Assembly: GCA_905221605.1 (NCBI GenBank)
Contig: CAJNDS010002680.1
Span: 184,001 to 248,000, forward strand
Origin: Symbiodinium natans
Lineage: Eukaryota > Sar > Dinophyceae > Suessiales > Symbiodiniaceae
Direction: 5' to 3'
Length of the DNA: 64,000 nucleotides
Of this stretch, positions 31,385 through 41,439 are shown piece after piece. The position numbers and the translations under genes were made by a program. The number at the start of each line of letters is the position of its first letter. Position 1 is the first letter of the stretch. The notes under the pieces were generated by a model. The model ran no database searches, was not told the DNA's origin, and saw only the letters and a program-made list of their open reading frames with translations.

Positions 31385-31717
31385 GCGTGGATCTTGGCTA
31401 CACCCTTTGACCCTTTGAATCTGAGATTCTCTGAAGGCAGGAGAGGCAAGGAGGTCGAGGGATAAGGGTGCGAAGTTGAGTGCTTGAGGAGGCGCTGTTT
31501 TCAGCTCACAGAAGCATGGTCAACGTCTGTCCAAGCCTAGGCTTTGTCTTCAAGTAGGATCTACCTGTTGCGGCGATTGGATTGGAATGCTGGGCTCCAG
31601 TTTGTGTCGGGCCTTGTCGGTTTCGATCAGCCGAAACCTGTCACTGAAAGCACAAGGTGCATGCAGCGGGCAAGCGCCGAAAGAGAGCCTCACCTTACCC
31701 CTACACACCGAGCGAGG

Positions 31718-31771
31718 CCAAGCTGGAGCAGCTTCCAGCGCTCCGCAAGGAAGCCTCGAGCCTGCGCGAGG
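31718..31771 (+). CDS. Block C exon 14 (18 codons)
   Basis: GCGAG|GCC...GAG|GCTTTC bounds AKLEQLPALRKEASSLRE, third member with 23702 and 24919. It completes the second fourteen-exon block. A poly-G run follows 30 bases later. Confidence 0.8.
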
Positions 31772-31801
31772 CTTTCTTCAAGGGCAAGGGAAAGGGGAGA
31801 A

Positions 31802-31827
31802 GGGGGGGGGGGGGGGGGGGGGGGGGA
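31802..31827 (+). repeat. Poly-G tract
   Basis: About 25 G immediately after the exon at 31718-31771. Confidence 0.9.
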
Positions 31828-32028
31828 GGCTTGGTTCCTGGTGCTGCAATTCTTGCTATGGTGGGACAATGAAAGATCCACTGCCTTGCAGGTCCCGGGT
31901 CCCAGGTGTGAGTCTGAGAGCCAGTTCTAAACCTCAGGGATTTTGTTGGGTTCCGGGGGGATTGGGGGGATTGGGCTGCTTTTGGTGATGTATTGGTCCA
32001 AACCCCAAACCCTGAACCCAGCTGACAG

Positions 32029-32064
32029 GCCCTAAGGGCCGGGCGACAGGAGAGCGAGCTCGAG
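32029..32064 (+). CDS. Coiled-coil exon (12 codons)
   Basis: GCTGACAG|GCC...GAG|GTGCAG bounds ALRAGRQESELE. CCAAACCCTGAACCC lies upstream and TTTAGGG units downstream (32127-32180). No partner was noted. Confidence 0.55.
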
Positions 32065-32664
32065 GTGCAGGGGGGGATCATGCTTCTGGGAATTCACGCT
32101 TTCGGGGATTCAGGGGGATTGCGGCTTAGGGTTTAGGGGTTTATGGGGTTTAGGGCTTTGGGTTGCAAGTTTAGGGTTTAGGGCCCTGACTGGCATGAAG
32201 TGGGCTCGTGCTCCTTGACGCTTGCTTTGCACTACAGAGCTTATTGTACTCGCTTCGCCGTGAGGAGTACGCACGCCTGGCTATTTGTGTGACCTGACAT
32301 TGCCTTTCCATGCGAGCTACAGGTTACAGGTTCTTTTTGGAATAAAGCTCTGTCAGAAGAGTCTCGGCCATGTGCTTGCAGTTTTATCTTGTCTATAAGT
32401 TGAAGCGTAGATCGGATCTGTCGACAGCTACCTTACGCCTCAGGCAATGGGTGGCTTTCAATTGGGCTGAAGACTGACCAGTGAAGGGTTTCGGTTGCAT
32501 GGTCTTCCAGGAGGTTCACAATCCCATACCCAGCTTGAGACTAAGCCATATCAGCTATAGAGAGTAAGCCGATTGTCGTATACCACTGAGGCCCCCAAAC
32601 AGCGCCAACTTCGCCATCCTACGCGCCCTTGAGAGCCTCAAACACCCGTGCGAATCGTGCGAAG

Positions 32665-32691
32665 GTGGCCGCAGCAAGGCGCGCTACCGAG
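32665..32691 (+). CDS. Possible short coiled-coil exon
   Basis: GCGAAG|GTG...GAG|GCCAGC bounds VAAARRATE. Another frame (RYRGQLQ) is equally open, so both the call and its ends are weak. Confidence 0.3.
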
Positions 32692-32879
32692 GCCAGCTGC
32701 AGTGTTGGGATTTTGTTTTTTTTTTTTTTTAAGGGTTTTAGGGGTTTAGGGCTTGGGGTTTTAGGGTTTTTTTTCAGGGTTTGGGGTGTTTGAAGGTGTC
32801 TGGGTTTGGGGGGTTGAAAAGGTTCTGAAGCCCTCATGTCACTCTCAGCTCTAGCAGCCTCCCATCTCCCCAGAAGCCT

Positions 32880-32955
32880 TCTGCGGCAATTAGGGGTTAG
32901 GGTTTAGGGTTTAGGGTTTAGGGGTTAGGGTTTTGGGGTTTAGGGTTCAGGGTAA
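32880..32955 (+). repeat. TTTAGGG array
   Basis: Heptamers and octamers of TTTAGGG type in the intron between exons at 32665 and 33246. The remainder of this intron shows CCTGAACCC units near its 3' end (33184-33222). Confidence 0.85.
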
Positions 32956-33245
32956 GAAGCCAACTCAACAAGAAAGTCCAACCGAAACGTTGCCAAATGG
33001 AGATGGTCCCAAAAGAAATTCTCCACTAACCCTGCCTTTATAAACCTTAAACCCCAAACTTGCTGGTCGCGAGATCGGCACCTTGCAAAATCTCTGAAAG
33101 GTTTCTGCAGGGGGACGCGAGGTACGGAATTCTCGCACTACTAGGAACTAGCAAGTAAACACCCAAAGCGCTTCAACCCTACTTAAACCCGAACCCTGAA
33201 CCCCCTGAACCCTCAACCCCTCGATCCTTCGCACCCAGACAGCAG

Positions 33246-33305
33246 GAAGCACTCGGGGAACTCCGGCAAGTGGAGCTCGCACGCCAGTGTGCCGCCTCCA
33301 AGGAG
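33246..33305 (+). CDS. Coiled-coil exon (20 codons)
   Basis: CAGCAG|GAA...GAG|GCCTAA bounds EALGELRQVELARQCAASKE in phase 0-0. CCTGAACCC-type repeats lie directly upstream. Confidence 0.65.
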
Positions 33306-33787
33306 GCCTAAGGGCCACTTCTGTGTTTTAGGGCGGTGCCGGAGTTTCTCGGCCCTTTAAGGTTTTTCATTGCCAGACATACTTCCGAGGGGCCATAGCA
33401 AAGTATGACTCTCCGAGGGGCTGGAAGAACTGAGGGCTTCAGGTGGATTTGATGACGATGGTGAGTACGATTACAAAGACTCGTGGCTTTGTGTGTTTTT
33501 GTGGAAACTTTGGGTTTAGGGTTTCGGCGCATGAAACACGCCCCGGAACAGGCGAGTCCCTTCGAAAGGGTACCTCTCCTGCAAACCCTTTGAGGCCTGG
33601 GGTTCGGCCTATGGGGCGCAAGGGGCACCAACAGTACGGTGCGCGTCCGCATCGCGTAGTGAACATGCAGCCTGTCGAAAGCTATGAATCTCTCGAAGGA
33701 CTGCAAGCTCCGGAAGAGGTAAGCTCGACCCAAACCCCCGAAACCCTCGAACCTAAACCCCCCCCCCCCGCCCGGCCGTCTGCGCAG

Positions 33788-33835
33788 GCTGCCGAACTGG
33801 CAGGCCTCAACGCGCAGCTGCGGTGCCTCCAGGAG
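33788..33835 (+). CDS. Coiled-coil exon (16 codons)
   Basis: GCGCAG|GCT...GAG|GCTGTG bounds AAELAGLNAQLRCLQE. A poly-C run (33759-33769) lies just upstream. AELAGL also occurs in the exon at 7021-7101. Confidence 0.65.
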
Positions 33836-34309
33836 GCTGTGGGCTTATAGGAGATGTAGGACTTCAGGGGGTTAGGATACACCCTAATCGCCACCAAAGC
33901 CTCAACCTTTTCCCTGCGGCAGGATCACTTGAGTCAAGGTATGTAAGGTTGAGGGGTTGAGGCTTTTAGGGTTGTTACGCATCACGAATTTAATGTTCTT
34001 GTTAGACCTTTGCACTTGTCACTGTCCCAGAAACTGACACCTCGGTCTTCCTATGGTTAAAAGTCCATCGTGCCAAACCCTAAGCCCGAAACCCTTGTTA
34101 AAAAACAAGACACTCCTCGAACTCTGACACTCCAAAGGCTCCGAGTTCAATTCAGCGTCCCCCCCAAGTACCCCAACCCCCCCCCCCCCGGAACATAAAG
34201 ACCTACTTTCAAGCCTCCCAAACTCCAAGCAAACCCATACCCCTACAACTCCCCCTCCCAAACCCCAAAACCCCCACAACCCATCGCCACAGCTGGGCTC
34301 CCAAGCCAG

Positions 34310-34363
34310 GAGCGGCAGCGCGAGGCCCACCAGGCAGCTGACCTGGCGGCGTCGCTAAAGCAG
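34310..34363 (+). CDS. Coiled-coil exon, X family (18 codons)
   Basis: AGCCAG|GAG...CAG|GCGCTC bounds ERQREAHQAADLAASLKQ, similar to 10578-10640 (ERQ start, AD centre, SLQQ end). The upstream 150 bases are C/A-rich. Confidence 0.7.
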
Positions 34364-34699
34364 GCGCTCGAGCTGTTGCTTATTCAATTTGGAATTTGGC
34401 ATTGTGATGAATGTGTTGTTTTGCGTTGTTGTGTGTCGTTTTGTGTTGTTTTGGTATGGGTTTATTTATTGAAGATGGTTTGTTTGTCCATGTGTTGGGT
34501 GAACGGGGTGAAAAAATGTGGCTACGAGAAACTGTCACCACTTTTTGACTTCTGGGCTCGCATGGTCCCTCACTATTTGGGGTCTACGCTGGCATGAAAA
34601 ACTACTCAGAGGATTTAGGGTGTAGGGTTTAGGGTTTAGGGTTTAGGCCTGAAGCCTCAACACCTGGCTTGATGCAGCCGCACAAATCTCCCGCCGCAG

Positions 34700-34741
34700 G
34701 AGCAGGTGCAGCGGGCAGCCCTCGAGGCAGAAAGGGCCGAG
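34700..34741 (+). CDS. Coiled-coil exon (14 codons)
   Basis: CCGCAG|GAG...GAG|GTGCGC bounds EQVQRAALEAERAE. TTTAGGG units precede it here (34615-34648), an exception; the large G array follows 40 bases later. Confidence 0.7.
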
Positions 34742-34784
34742 GTGCGCAACCGGATGGAGGCCCCTTCATTCTAAACGTGAAGGG

Positions 34785-35033
34785 TTGGGGGGGGGGGGAG
34801 GGCGGGGGGGGGGGCGGGGGGGGGGGGGGCGGGGGGGGCGGGGGGCGGGGGGGGGGGGTGGGGGGGGGGGGGGGGCGGGGGGGGGGGCGGGAGGGGGCGG
34901 GGGGGGGGGGGGGCGGGGGGGGGCAGGGGGCGGGGGGTGGGGGGGTGGGGGGAGGGGCGGGGGGGTTGGGGGGGCGGGGGGGGGGCGGGGGGGGGGCGGG
35001 GGGGGGGGGGGGCGGGGGGGGGGGGGGGGGGGG

Positions 35034-35070
<37 letters not shown>

Positions 35071-35071
35071 A
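34785..35071 (+). repeat. ~285-base nearly pure G tract with isolated C, A and T
   Basis: Almost every base is G, broken about every 6-20 bases by single C and a few A or T. In any frame it reads as polyglycine, and on the other strand as polyproline, so long frames here carry no coding meaning. Such a tract could form many G-quadruplexes. Its length and interruptions may be inaccurate. Confidence 0.95.
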
Positions 35072-35269
35072 GTGGGTTTCAAGTAGGATTCAAGGTCATC
35101 GACTGCGGAGCAATGATTGCAGGGTTTCTTTGCCCCTCCCCGCCCTAATGTTCATCCCCACCCATAAGGAAACCGACTACTCTGTACATCCATGTGACTT
35201 GATGTGGGCAATAGTTCCTGAACAGCAAATCCAGAAAATAGGGACCTATGAACGTTACGGTCACTTGTT

Positions 35270-35274
35270 TGTTT

Positions 35275-35305
<31 letters not shown>

Positions 35306-35320
35306 GCGGAGGGGGGGAGG
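35270..35320 (+). repeat. Compound homopolymer (T)n(G)n
   Basis: GTTTG then about 13 T and about 22 G, followed by CGGAGGGGGGG; another member of the T-then-G class. Confidence 0.9.
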
Positions 35321-35541
35321 CCTCCAGTCCTGCGGCTCCAAGGACAGCCCACACCCACACCCACACCCACCCGACAGCCGGAAAGCAGCATTCGCCCCAC
35401 TCAATCCCCAGATGCACCCCAAGCGCCACAACATCCCACAGAACTCCGCCCCAAACCCTGAAGCCTAAACCTACCAACAAGTCAAGATGTTGAGATTTAC
35501 ATGAAGGCGACCCTTCTGCAACCCAACTCGTGCCTTGACAG

Positions 35542-35589
35542 GGGCTCCAGCAGGAGCTCGTGCGTCTGAGAACCACGAGCGCGCAGCAG
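35542..35589 (+). CDS. Coiled-coil exon (16 codons)
   Basis: TGACAG|GGG...CAG|GACCTC bounds GLQQELVRLRTTSAQQ; the frame continues DLARE to 35604, so the exon may be longer. Confidence 0.6.
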
Positions 35590-35929
35590 GACCTCGCGCG
35601 GGAGGGGTGTGGTTTAACAATTTTTGGGGTGACTTGTTGCTTCCACATCGGGCGGCGCTCATCTTATCGCTGGACGCCAGGGAGAGAGGACGTTGAAATC
35701 AAGAGTGATTACAGTAGCGCCCCATGCCTTCATTCCCTCCTAAACATCAACAAGGCCTCGAAGATTGGGTGACGAAGTCTTGCAGGATTAACATTGTGGG
35801 TTTGCTTGAGGCTCTCCAGTACCTTCATCACACATGCATCTACCCAAGCGTAAGCACCGCACCTGAAAACTCCAAGCCCTCAACCCTAAATAGCCCTTCA
35901 ACCTTAAGCCCGAGAAAAACTCCCCCTAA

Positions 35930-36065
35930 ACCGTAGTAACCCTAGAAACCCTACTAGAAACCCTAAACCCTACTAGAAACCCTGCTAGAAACCCTAAACC
36001 CTAGAAACCCTAAACTCTAGAAGCCCTAGAAACCCTATAAACCTTATAAGCCCTAGACCCGAAAC
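35930..36065 (+). repeat. CCCTAGAAACCCTACTAGAAA and CCCTAAA array
   Basis: CCCTAAA units are interleaved with CTAGAAA and CTACTAGAAA. The array ends about 30 bases before the exon at 36098, the usual upstream position and orientation. Confidence 0.9.
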
Positions 36066-36097
36066 CCCCCCCACACCCCCGGAGCTCTGCGGCAGAG

Positions 36098-36139
36098 GCC
36101 CACGCCGCGGAGCTCGAGTTGCAAAAGCTGCGGGCAGAG
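36098..36139 (+). CDS. Coiled-coil exon (14 codons)
   Basis: GCAGAG|GCC...GAG|GCCCTG bounds AHAAELELQKLRAE. CCCTAAA/poly-C sequence is upstream and GGGGTTTTAGGGG-type downstream (36160-36360). Confidence 0.7.
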
Positions 36140-37556
36140 GCCCTGATTTTTTTTGAGTGGGGTTTTAGGGGTTGTTTAGGGGGTTTTTAGGGTTTTGTTA
36201 AGGGGTTGTTTAACGTTGGTGTTTAGGGCTTTTGTTAGGGGTAGGGCCTTTTGGGGCCTTCAGGTGAGTACAGGAGCCTTGTTTTGAGTGGATTTTCGGG
36301 TTTTTGAGGTTTAGCGGCTTTAGAGGTTTTTAGGGTTTTGGGGTTTTCAGGGTTTTGAAATTTAGGGGGATCTGATACAGGAGCCATTGTTTTAGATTTG
36401 TGGCTTTATGGCAATTTGTTCTGCGTCTCTTACACTGGGCTTTGTGTTTTGGGGTTCCACGGGCTTCGGGTCTGGGATTTGAGGCTTAAGGGCTTAATTG
36501 CTTGGAGGCTTTTACGAGGGGGATTTCATGGTTCGTAGGAGTTTGGGGTTTCATCAGGGCTTGGGCCATTAGGTCTGCTAGGGTTTGGGAGTAAACGGGG
36601 GGGCGGAGTCTAGCGATCGCTTCTCGGTTTGGAGAAGGGGTTTGCGGGGGAGGGCGGGGGAGAGGGAGGAGACATCAAATCTGCGTGCTTCACGACCTAT
36701 TTATCATGTCCTTAAGGAAGGGTCTTGTGGTGGGGGGGGGGGGGGGGTCTCAAGGGCCTTATAAGCCTTGAGACCTTCTTAGGATTGCACTTGAGAACCC
36801 CTCCTCTGTTCTTGTTAAGAATCCCAGATTATTAAGTGGCCTAGTCATAGTACTATATCGGTTCCTGGTAGGGTTTTTGCCAACTCGGCATCCTGTTTAC
36901 TGGACATGCGGCACGTAATTCCATCATTCAGTGTTAAAAATCAGACATGGTAAGGTTATAAGCTTCTAAGGGAGCTAAATTTAAAGCTTGTTAAGACGAT
37001 CCGAGTGCGGCGCGTGTCAGGTCGAACGGCGCCCCCCCTCCTCTGCAAGGAGTCTTCCGAGGCGATTGGCGGCTACCTTGGTAGTTCTTCGTAGCGAATG
37101 AGGGAATTAGGGCGCCTGTCGGTTTTTTTTTATGTAACCCCTTTTTGAAGGGATTTGCATAGGGCACCTACTTCCCAAACTCCCTATACTAGTCATAGAA
37201 CCTACGCGTGTAACGAACTGTGGCATTGGAAGATGCTCTCCAGATGAGTTTGTTATTGCCGGTACGTTGGCATTGGTTCATTTTTTGTTTGCTTTGATCC
37301 GGTGTCTATGCGATTTTGCTCTTACTTCATACCTGTTTGCGCGAATGTGTTTAGTCTTTACTGGTTGTGCAAATCTGTACACAGGACTTTTGCTATTGCA
37401 TGTAAAGGAGCTCCTTAAGTTGCCCTTCATACCCCCCACTTCCCAGCACGTGGGACCAAAAGCCCGAAAGCCCCTACCATGCCCGCGGGCGCAAAAGAGC
37501 ACAGTCCGTCAGCACCCATCGGCCCTAGGACCCCCAACCTGAAGGCCCCTAAACAG
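36140..37556. other. Long inferred intron, G/T-rich 5' half
   Basis: The first 400 bases are dominated by TTTTAGGG and GGGTTTT words; a poly-G run lies at 36731-36747. Later sequence (36770-37540) is ordinary mixed sequence with a small frame at 37267-37542 that resembles no family. C-rich words precede the next exon. Confidence 0.4.
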
Positions 37557-37622
37557 ACCCTCAAGCAAGCAAGCGACTTCGAGAGACTCCAAGCCAACCT
37601 AATCCCCCGCAGCCAAACGCAG
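37557..37622 (+). CDS. Coiled-coil exon candidate (22 codons)
   Basis: AAACAG|ACC...CAG|GTCCGG bounds TLKQASDFERLQANLIPRSQ and TQ. The proline and length differ from block exons, but phase 0-0, a GT donor and the CCTAAA context fit. Confidence 0.5.
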
Positions 37623-38370
37623 GTCCGGCAGAGCGGAAAGCGAGGTGGGGAGCTTATCCCCCATCCTGGCGGGCTTTTCGGGGAGACTGGCTGGCTGGAT
37701 ACAGAAGTACCCATCTGTTTTTATTGACGTTTCGTGAATGTGCAAATAAGTGGCATGCGCTATAGAGTGTAGGGGGGTGCTGGGGTTTCGTGTCGTTTGA
37801 GGTCCAGGAGGTTGCTTTTGGGTTCCAAGCTGAGCTCTCGAGGGCTTCTCCACCCGAGTCCCGACAGAGCAACCGGTGCTGCGCTCCTTAACGTGCTACC
37901 TCGGATGTGGGGCTTAGGGCTCAGGATGTCGTTTCGGGATTGGGATGTAAGGTTTAGGGTTGTTCATAGCTACGCGTCTCGAAGCTGAGGGGGCTTGAGG
38001 GCTGCAGCAGCTTCGGGGTCTAGGGTTTGTGACTTTAGAGGTTCCAGGATAGAACCCGAAACCCTAAAACCTGTGATTTCAGGGTTTCATGAGAATCTGT
38101 AGAGGGCTCTGGAATCGACTGGGAGGTTCGCTGCCCCTCCTGCCCCCACCCCACCCCCGAAACCTGAGATTAATCGTCCTTCTTACTGATATAGGCATTA
38201 TTGCAGCTTGATGCTATTCTGTCTTGTGAGGGGAAACAGTCCCGAGCCCCCAGAAAAAACACGAACACAATACAAGGGGGGCTTTTCGGTCTCTCGCCAG
38301 ATTCACGGCAGGGCGTTCGGATTTCTCAACGTTCAACTCCCGGGTCTGGATCGTAGTGCGCGGGGCCCAG

Positions 38371-38447
38371 GCGAGCATCGTCTCAACAGCTCACAAGTCG
38401 CACTACGCCATGGAGGAGCCGCAGTTGCTGTCTTGTCCGTCTGTGCA
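38371..38447 (+). CDS. Exon candidate, not clearly coiled coil
   Basis: After GGCCCAG the frame reads ASIVSTAHKSHYAMEEPQLL and SCPSVQ, ending near GTGCAG|CCTC. An earlier end at GAG|GAG (38416) is possible. No homologue was noticed. Confidence 0.3.
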
Positions 38448-38564
38448 GCCTCGATGTCTGATCGAAACCTAGGATGACAGTCTTAATCAGAACAGCGTGG
38501 GGGGTGCTGTGTTTGGGGAAAGGTCCGGGAAAGGTTCACTTCGGGATCCGCGTATCAAGGCCAG

Positions 38565-38587
38565 GAAGAAACTGCAAGGCTGGGGAG
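38565..38587 (+). CDS. Possible short exon EETARLG
   Basis: GGCCAG|GAA...GGGGAG|GCT bounds EETARLG, with helical composition. It is very short and has no partner copy. Confidence 0.25.
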
Positions 38588-38739
38588 GCTAAAGGCATTC
38601 ACGTTCATCCTAAACGCAGCAGGGAATTTGGAAGCTCTGGGTCTAGTAATAATTTTCTAACTTTCTAACTATATCGTGTACTTAGAACAGTCAGACATTC
38701 AGAACGTTAACAATAGGGCGTCGGGATGGGGAGGGGAAG

Positions 38740-38788
38740 GTGGGGGGGGGGGGGGGTCGGACCAGGTTGGGGGGGGGGGGGGGGGGGG
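38740..38788 (+). repeat. Two poly-G tracts
   Basis: About 17 G and about 22 G separated by TCGGACCAGGTT. Confidence 0.85.
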
Positions 38789-38977
38789 AACGCATGAAGG
38801 GATGCGAAAAATGAAGTGACCCTTAACTCTCCCACCTAACTCACTCTTATGTAATTCACCGTTATGGAAATGCTATGGAACTGCTATGTAGTCCCTTTAT
38901 GCTCTAGCCCCTGTGCTCCAAGTGTTGAATCGAAGTTCGTGGAAGAATACGAGAGCAAAGATCCCCCCTATCTCCCT

Positions 38978-39062
38978 CTTGGGAATTATTTTTTGTTCAT
39001 ATAAAATCCCAAGGGGATATTAAAAATAATAGTTTTTTTTGGGTTCTAAGGGGAGTATAGCC
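38978..39062. repeat. Imperfect inverted repeat around TTGGGAATTATTTTTT
   Basis: TCTTGGGAATTATTTTT is inverse to AAAAATAATA and TTTTTTGGGTTC-type sequence downstream, with ATAAAATCCCAAGGGGATAT in the centre. It may be another small hairpin element. Confidence 0.4.
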
Positions 39063-39084
39063 CCCAAAAGTGACCCCAAAGTGT

Positions 39085-39141
39085 GGGCCGAAGGAGAGCA
39101 CCGTGTCGCTCCACCTCGCCCTTCGCCAGGAGCCATGGACA
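39085..39141 (+). CDS. Weak exon candidate upstream of telomere-like units
   Basis: One frame gives STVSLHLALRQ before CAG|GAGCC; another gives VWAEGEHRVAPPRPSPGAMD before AG|GTCTTGG. Neither can be preferred. Confidence 0.2.
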
Positions 39142-39174
39142 GGTCTTGGTCTTGGACCTTAGAACCCTTAAGTC

Positions 39175-39215
39175 CTAAACCCTAAACCCTAAACCCTAAA
39201 CCCTAAACTCTTAAG
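39175..39215 (+). repeat. CCCTAAA array
   Basis: About five CCCTAAA units. A second array of CCCTAAA/CCCCAAA units is at 39655-39738. Confidence 0.9.
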
Positions 39216-39654
39216 TCCAGAGAGAGCCATGAACCCTAAATCCCCTCCTTCTTGAAAAGTTGTCGGCCAGTCTTGAAAAACGTCGGCGGGGCCGTGCCGC
39301 ACGGATTCTGCCTGGTTCAGAGCCCTTCAAGCCTACTTGATGGCTCACCGGGTACTGAAAGTAGGGTTCAGGGAATTTTCGGGCTTTAGGGTGTGGAGGG
39401 AAAAGATTCGGGAATTTTGGGGTTCTCATGAGCACCTACGTGTGTACCATGAGAACTTATGAAGGTGCAGGGCTTACGAGATCCCAAACGGTGCATTGGC
39501 TTCCTTTGTAATTTTGGGTTGGGCTCCCGGATGCATCCTCATGAAACAAGAACAAGGTTTCCTGTTTCTTCTCGCGTTTGCACGGTAAACCCTAAACCTT
39601 AAACCCTACGCCCTAAACCCTAAATCCTAGCGATCAAAAAGAACCTAAGGATCC

Positions 39655-39738
39655 CTAAACCCCAAACCCCGATCCCTAAACCCTAAACCCTAACCCTAAA
39701 CCCTAACCCCAAACCCCAAACCCTAAACCCTAAAGCCC
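39655..39738 (+). repeat. CCCTAAA/CCCCAAA array
   Basis: About ten units upstream of a GC-rich stretch (39745-39830) that might hold an exon, although no frame stands out there. Confidence 0.9.
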
Positions 39739-39849
39739 CCTAAGCCGCACGTCGCGGCAGACAGGACCCCCGCCCGGAGAACGGCGCCCACTCGCCGGCG
39801 ATTCGGGCCAGCCTGGACTGCGAGGTCCTGCATGCCCTGCATGCCCCCC

Positions 39850-39952
39850 TAGCCTACTATTTGCTTAAGAAGCCCAAAAGATTTTTTAAGAAAAAATCCC
39901 CATATTACCCGTAATAAAGAAGATTGTTTTTTTAAGCAATTAGTAGTAGCCC
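39850..39952. mobile_element. MITE-like hairpin with CTACTATTTGCTTAA ends
   Basis: CTACTATTTGCTTAAGAAG at about 39855 is inverse to TTTTTTTAAGCAATTAGTAG ending at about 39949, and CTAG words lie just outside both ends. The 65-base centre is AT-rich and non-coding. Confidence 0.6.
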
Positions 39953-40268
39953 TAGTAGATTAGAGATCGGATGACTTTACACAAAAGATACAAAAAGCAC
40001 TCATCAACTTTAACCTTGTTCTGGGGAGGAAGGCTTAGGGTCAATCGAGGCCTGGAGTTCGTGCTTTATTTTACTGCTACCTGGCCTACGATGGGGGGAG
40101 GGGAGCCTGACGCAAGCCTCAACTCACTGTGTCTCCTCAAAATTCAAAATTCAAAATGGTCTGCAGTGTGCTTTATGGAATACCCCTTCTCTCTGTTAAT
40201 AAGGGCATCGGTCTGCGTTTACGATTCCTTCGGGCTCTGCAGTTTTTGGACTTTCGCAGAACCCCAAG

Positions 40269-40320
40269 ACCTCATGCCGAGCTTGGCCACATGGTTGCGC
40301 TTCAGCAAGAACAGTTTAAG
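40269..40320 (+). CDS. Coiled-coil exon candidate
   Basis: The frame reads HAELGHMVALQQEQFK and ends AAG|GGTGCC. AELG recurs at 41405-41439. The acceptor (CCCCAAG) would make a split first codon. Confidence 0.4.
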
Positions 40321-40741
40321 GGTGCCCGTGGGCTCAGAATATGGGGTCGTATTTGGCTCAGGCCCTGTTGTGATGGAATCATGTGCCTAGTGCCTGTTAT
40401 TGGGTTTAAGAGGATTATGCTCAGGAATGGTTTCCGAGGGTTTACCATTCACAGACGCCAGGTCGTTCCGGTGTCTGCGCCTTGCTTGGCAACTCCGCCT
40501 GCAAGCAAAGCCCCAAACCCTTAACCCTAAAACCGCAAAGTTGAAATCCTAAGCTCCAGAGCAACGAGTTGTCCAGTTTAGACCCAAATAAGGGACTGTT
40601 TAGGCTTTAGGGTTAAGGATGCAAATCTCCTCCCTTGCAATTCCTTATTTCAAAGTCCGGGGCACAAGGCGGCCTGTTAGCCCCCAAACCTGGACAACTC
40701 CTGCAGCCGCTGGGCTGGAGCCCCCAACGGGCTCTAGGGTT

Positions 40742-40792
40742 CAGGGTTTGAGGGTTTTAGGGTTTAGGGTTTAGGGTTTAGGGTTTAGGGCT
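40742..40792 (+). repeat. TTTAGGG array
   Basis: Six or so units; followed after about 110 bases by CCCTAAA units (40908-40932), so both orientations lie in one inferred intron. Confidence 0.9.
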
Positions 40793-40941
40793 TCCTTTCT
40801 TTGATGTTGTTTGGGTATGAACAGAGGAGGCATACGCCTGAACGCTTCTGAACCTGAAGCCTCAAACCCTTAGTAAGCTTCTTAGCTTAGCTGCTGCGGA
40901 ACCTAAAGCCTAAACCCTAAACCCTAAACCCTCTCCGAAAC

Positions 40942-40980
40942 CATGAGCTCGAGGCCTCCATCGAAGTGGCCGGCTGCCAG
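40942..40980 (+). CDS. Coiled-coil exon candidate
   Basis: The frame reads HELEASIEVAGCQ and ends CAG|GGCAG. Three CCCTAAA units precede it. Confidence 0.35.
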
Positions 40981-41029
40981 GGCAGATGGGGCCTGAGTCC
41001 GGGCGTGATGCGTGGAGAGCTTTATACAC

Positions 41030-41335
41030 CCTAAACCCTAAACCCTAAACCTTAAACCCTAAAGGTCTCTTGGAGGGCGTTTGGGGTTCCAAGGGTTTAG
41101 GGTTTAGGGTTTCGGGCTTAGAGGGTGTTTGGGGTTCCAAGGGTTTTGTGGCGATTTGGGGGATTGTAGGGCTTCTGCGTGGAGAGCTTTCAGACAGGTC
41201 TTAGAGGGCGTTTGGGGGGGCTTTCAGATTTAGGGGTTTAGGAATTTGGGTCTTAGGGCGTTAGGGGCTTGAAGGGTTTTGGGGGATTTTCGGGTTTTAG
41301 GGTTTTAGCCCTCGTTTTAGGTTTTAGGGCATTGT
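41030..41335 (+). repeat. CCCTAAA array, then duplicated GGGCGTTTGGGGTTCCAAGGG units
   Basis: CCCTAAA units (41030-41062) are followed by repeats of GGCGTTTGGGGTTCC and AAGGGTTTAGGG. GCGTGGAGAGCTTT occurs at 41010 and 41178, so a segment of about 168 bases is duplicated. Confidence 0.7.
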
Positions 41336-41404
41336 TGGCGAGTCCAGGGCTTACGGGGGATGAGAAACCTGGGCCACGGCCCCACCAGCCTGGGAAGTCG
41401 CAAG

Positions 41405-41439
41405 GTCAGCCGAGCTTGGCGGACACCTGGCCAAACAAG
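41405..41439 (+). CDS. Coiled-coil exon candidate with AELG motif
   Basis: Between CGCAAG and AAG|GCGTGC the frame reads SAELGGHLAKQ. Similar AELxxL words occur at 7021, 33788 and 40269. Confidence 0.4.

Noticed and set aside
34669-35148. Polyglycine and polyproline frames
   Set aside because: They only reflect the G tract and its complement.
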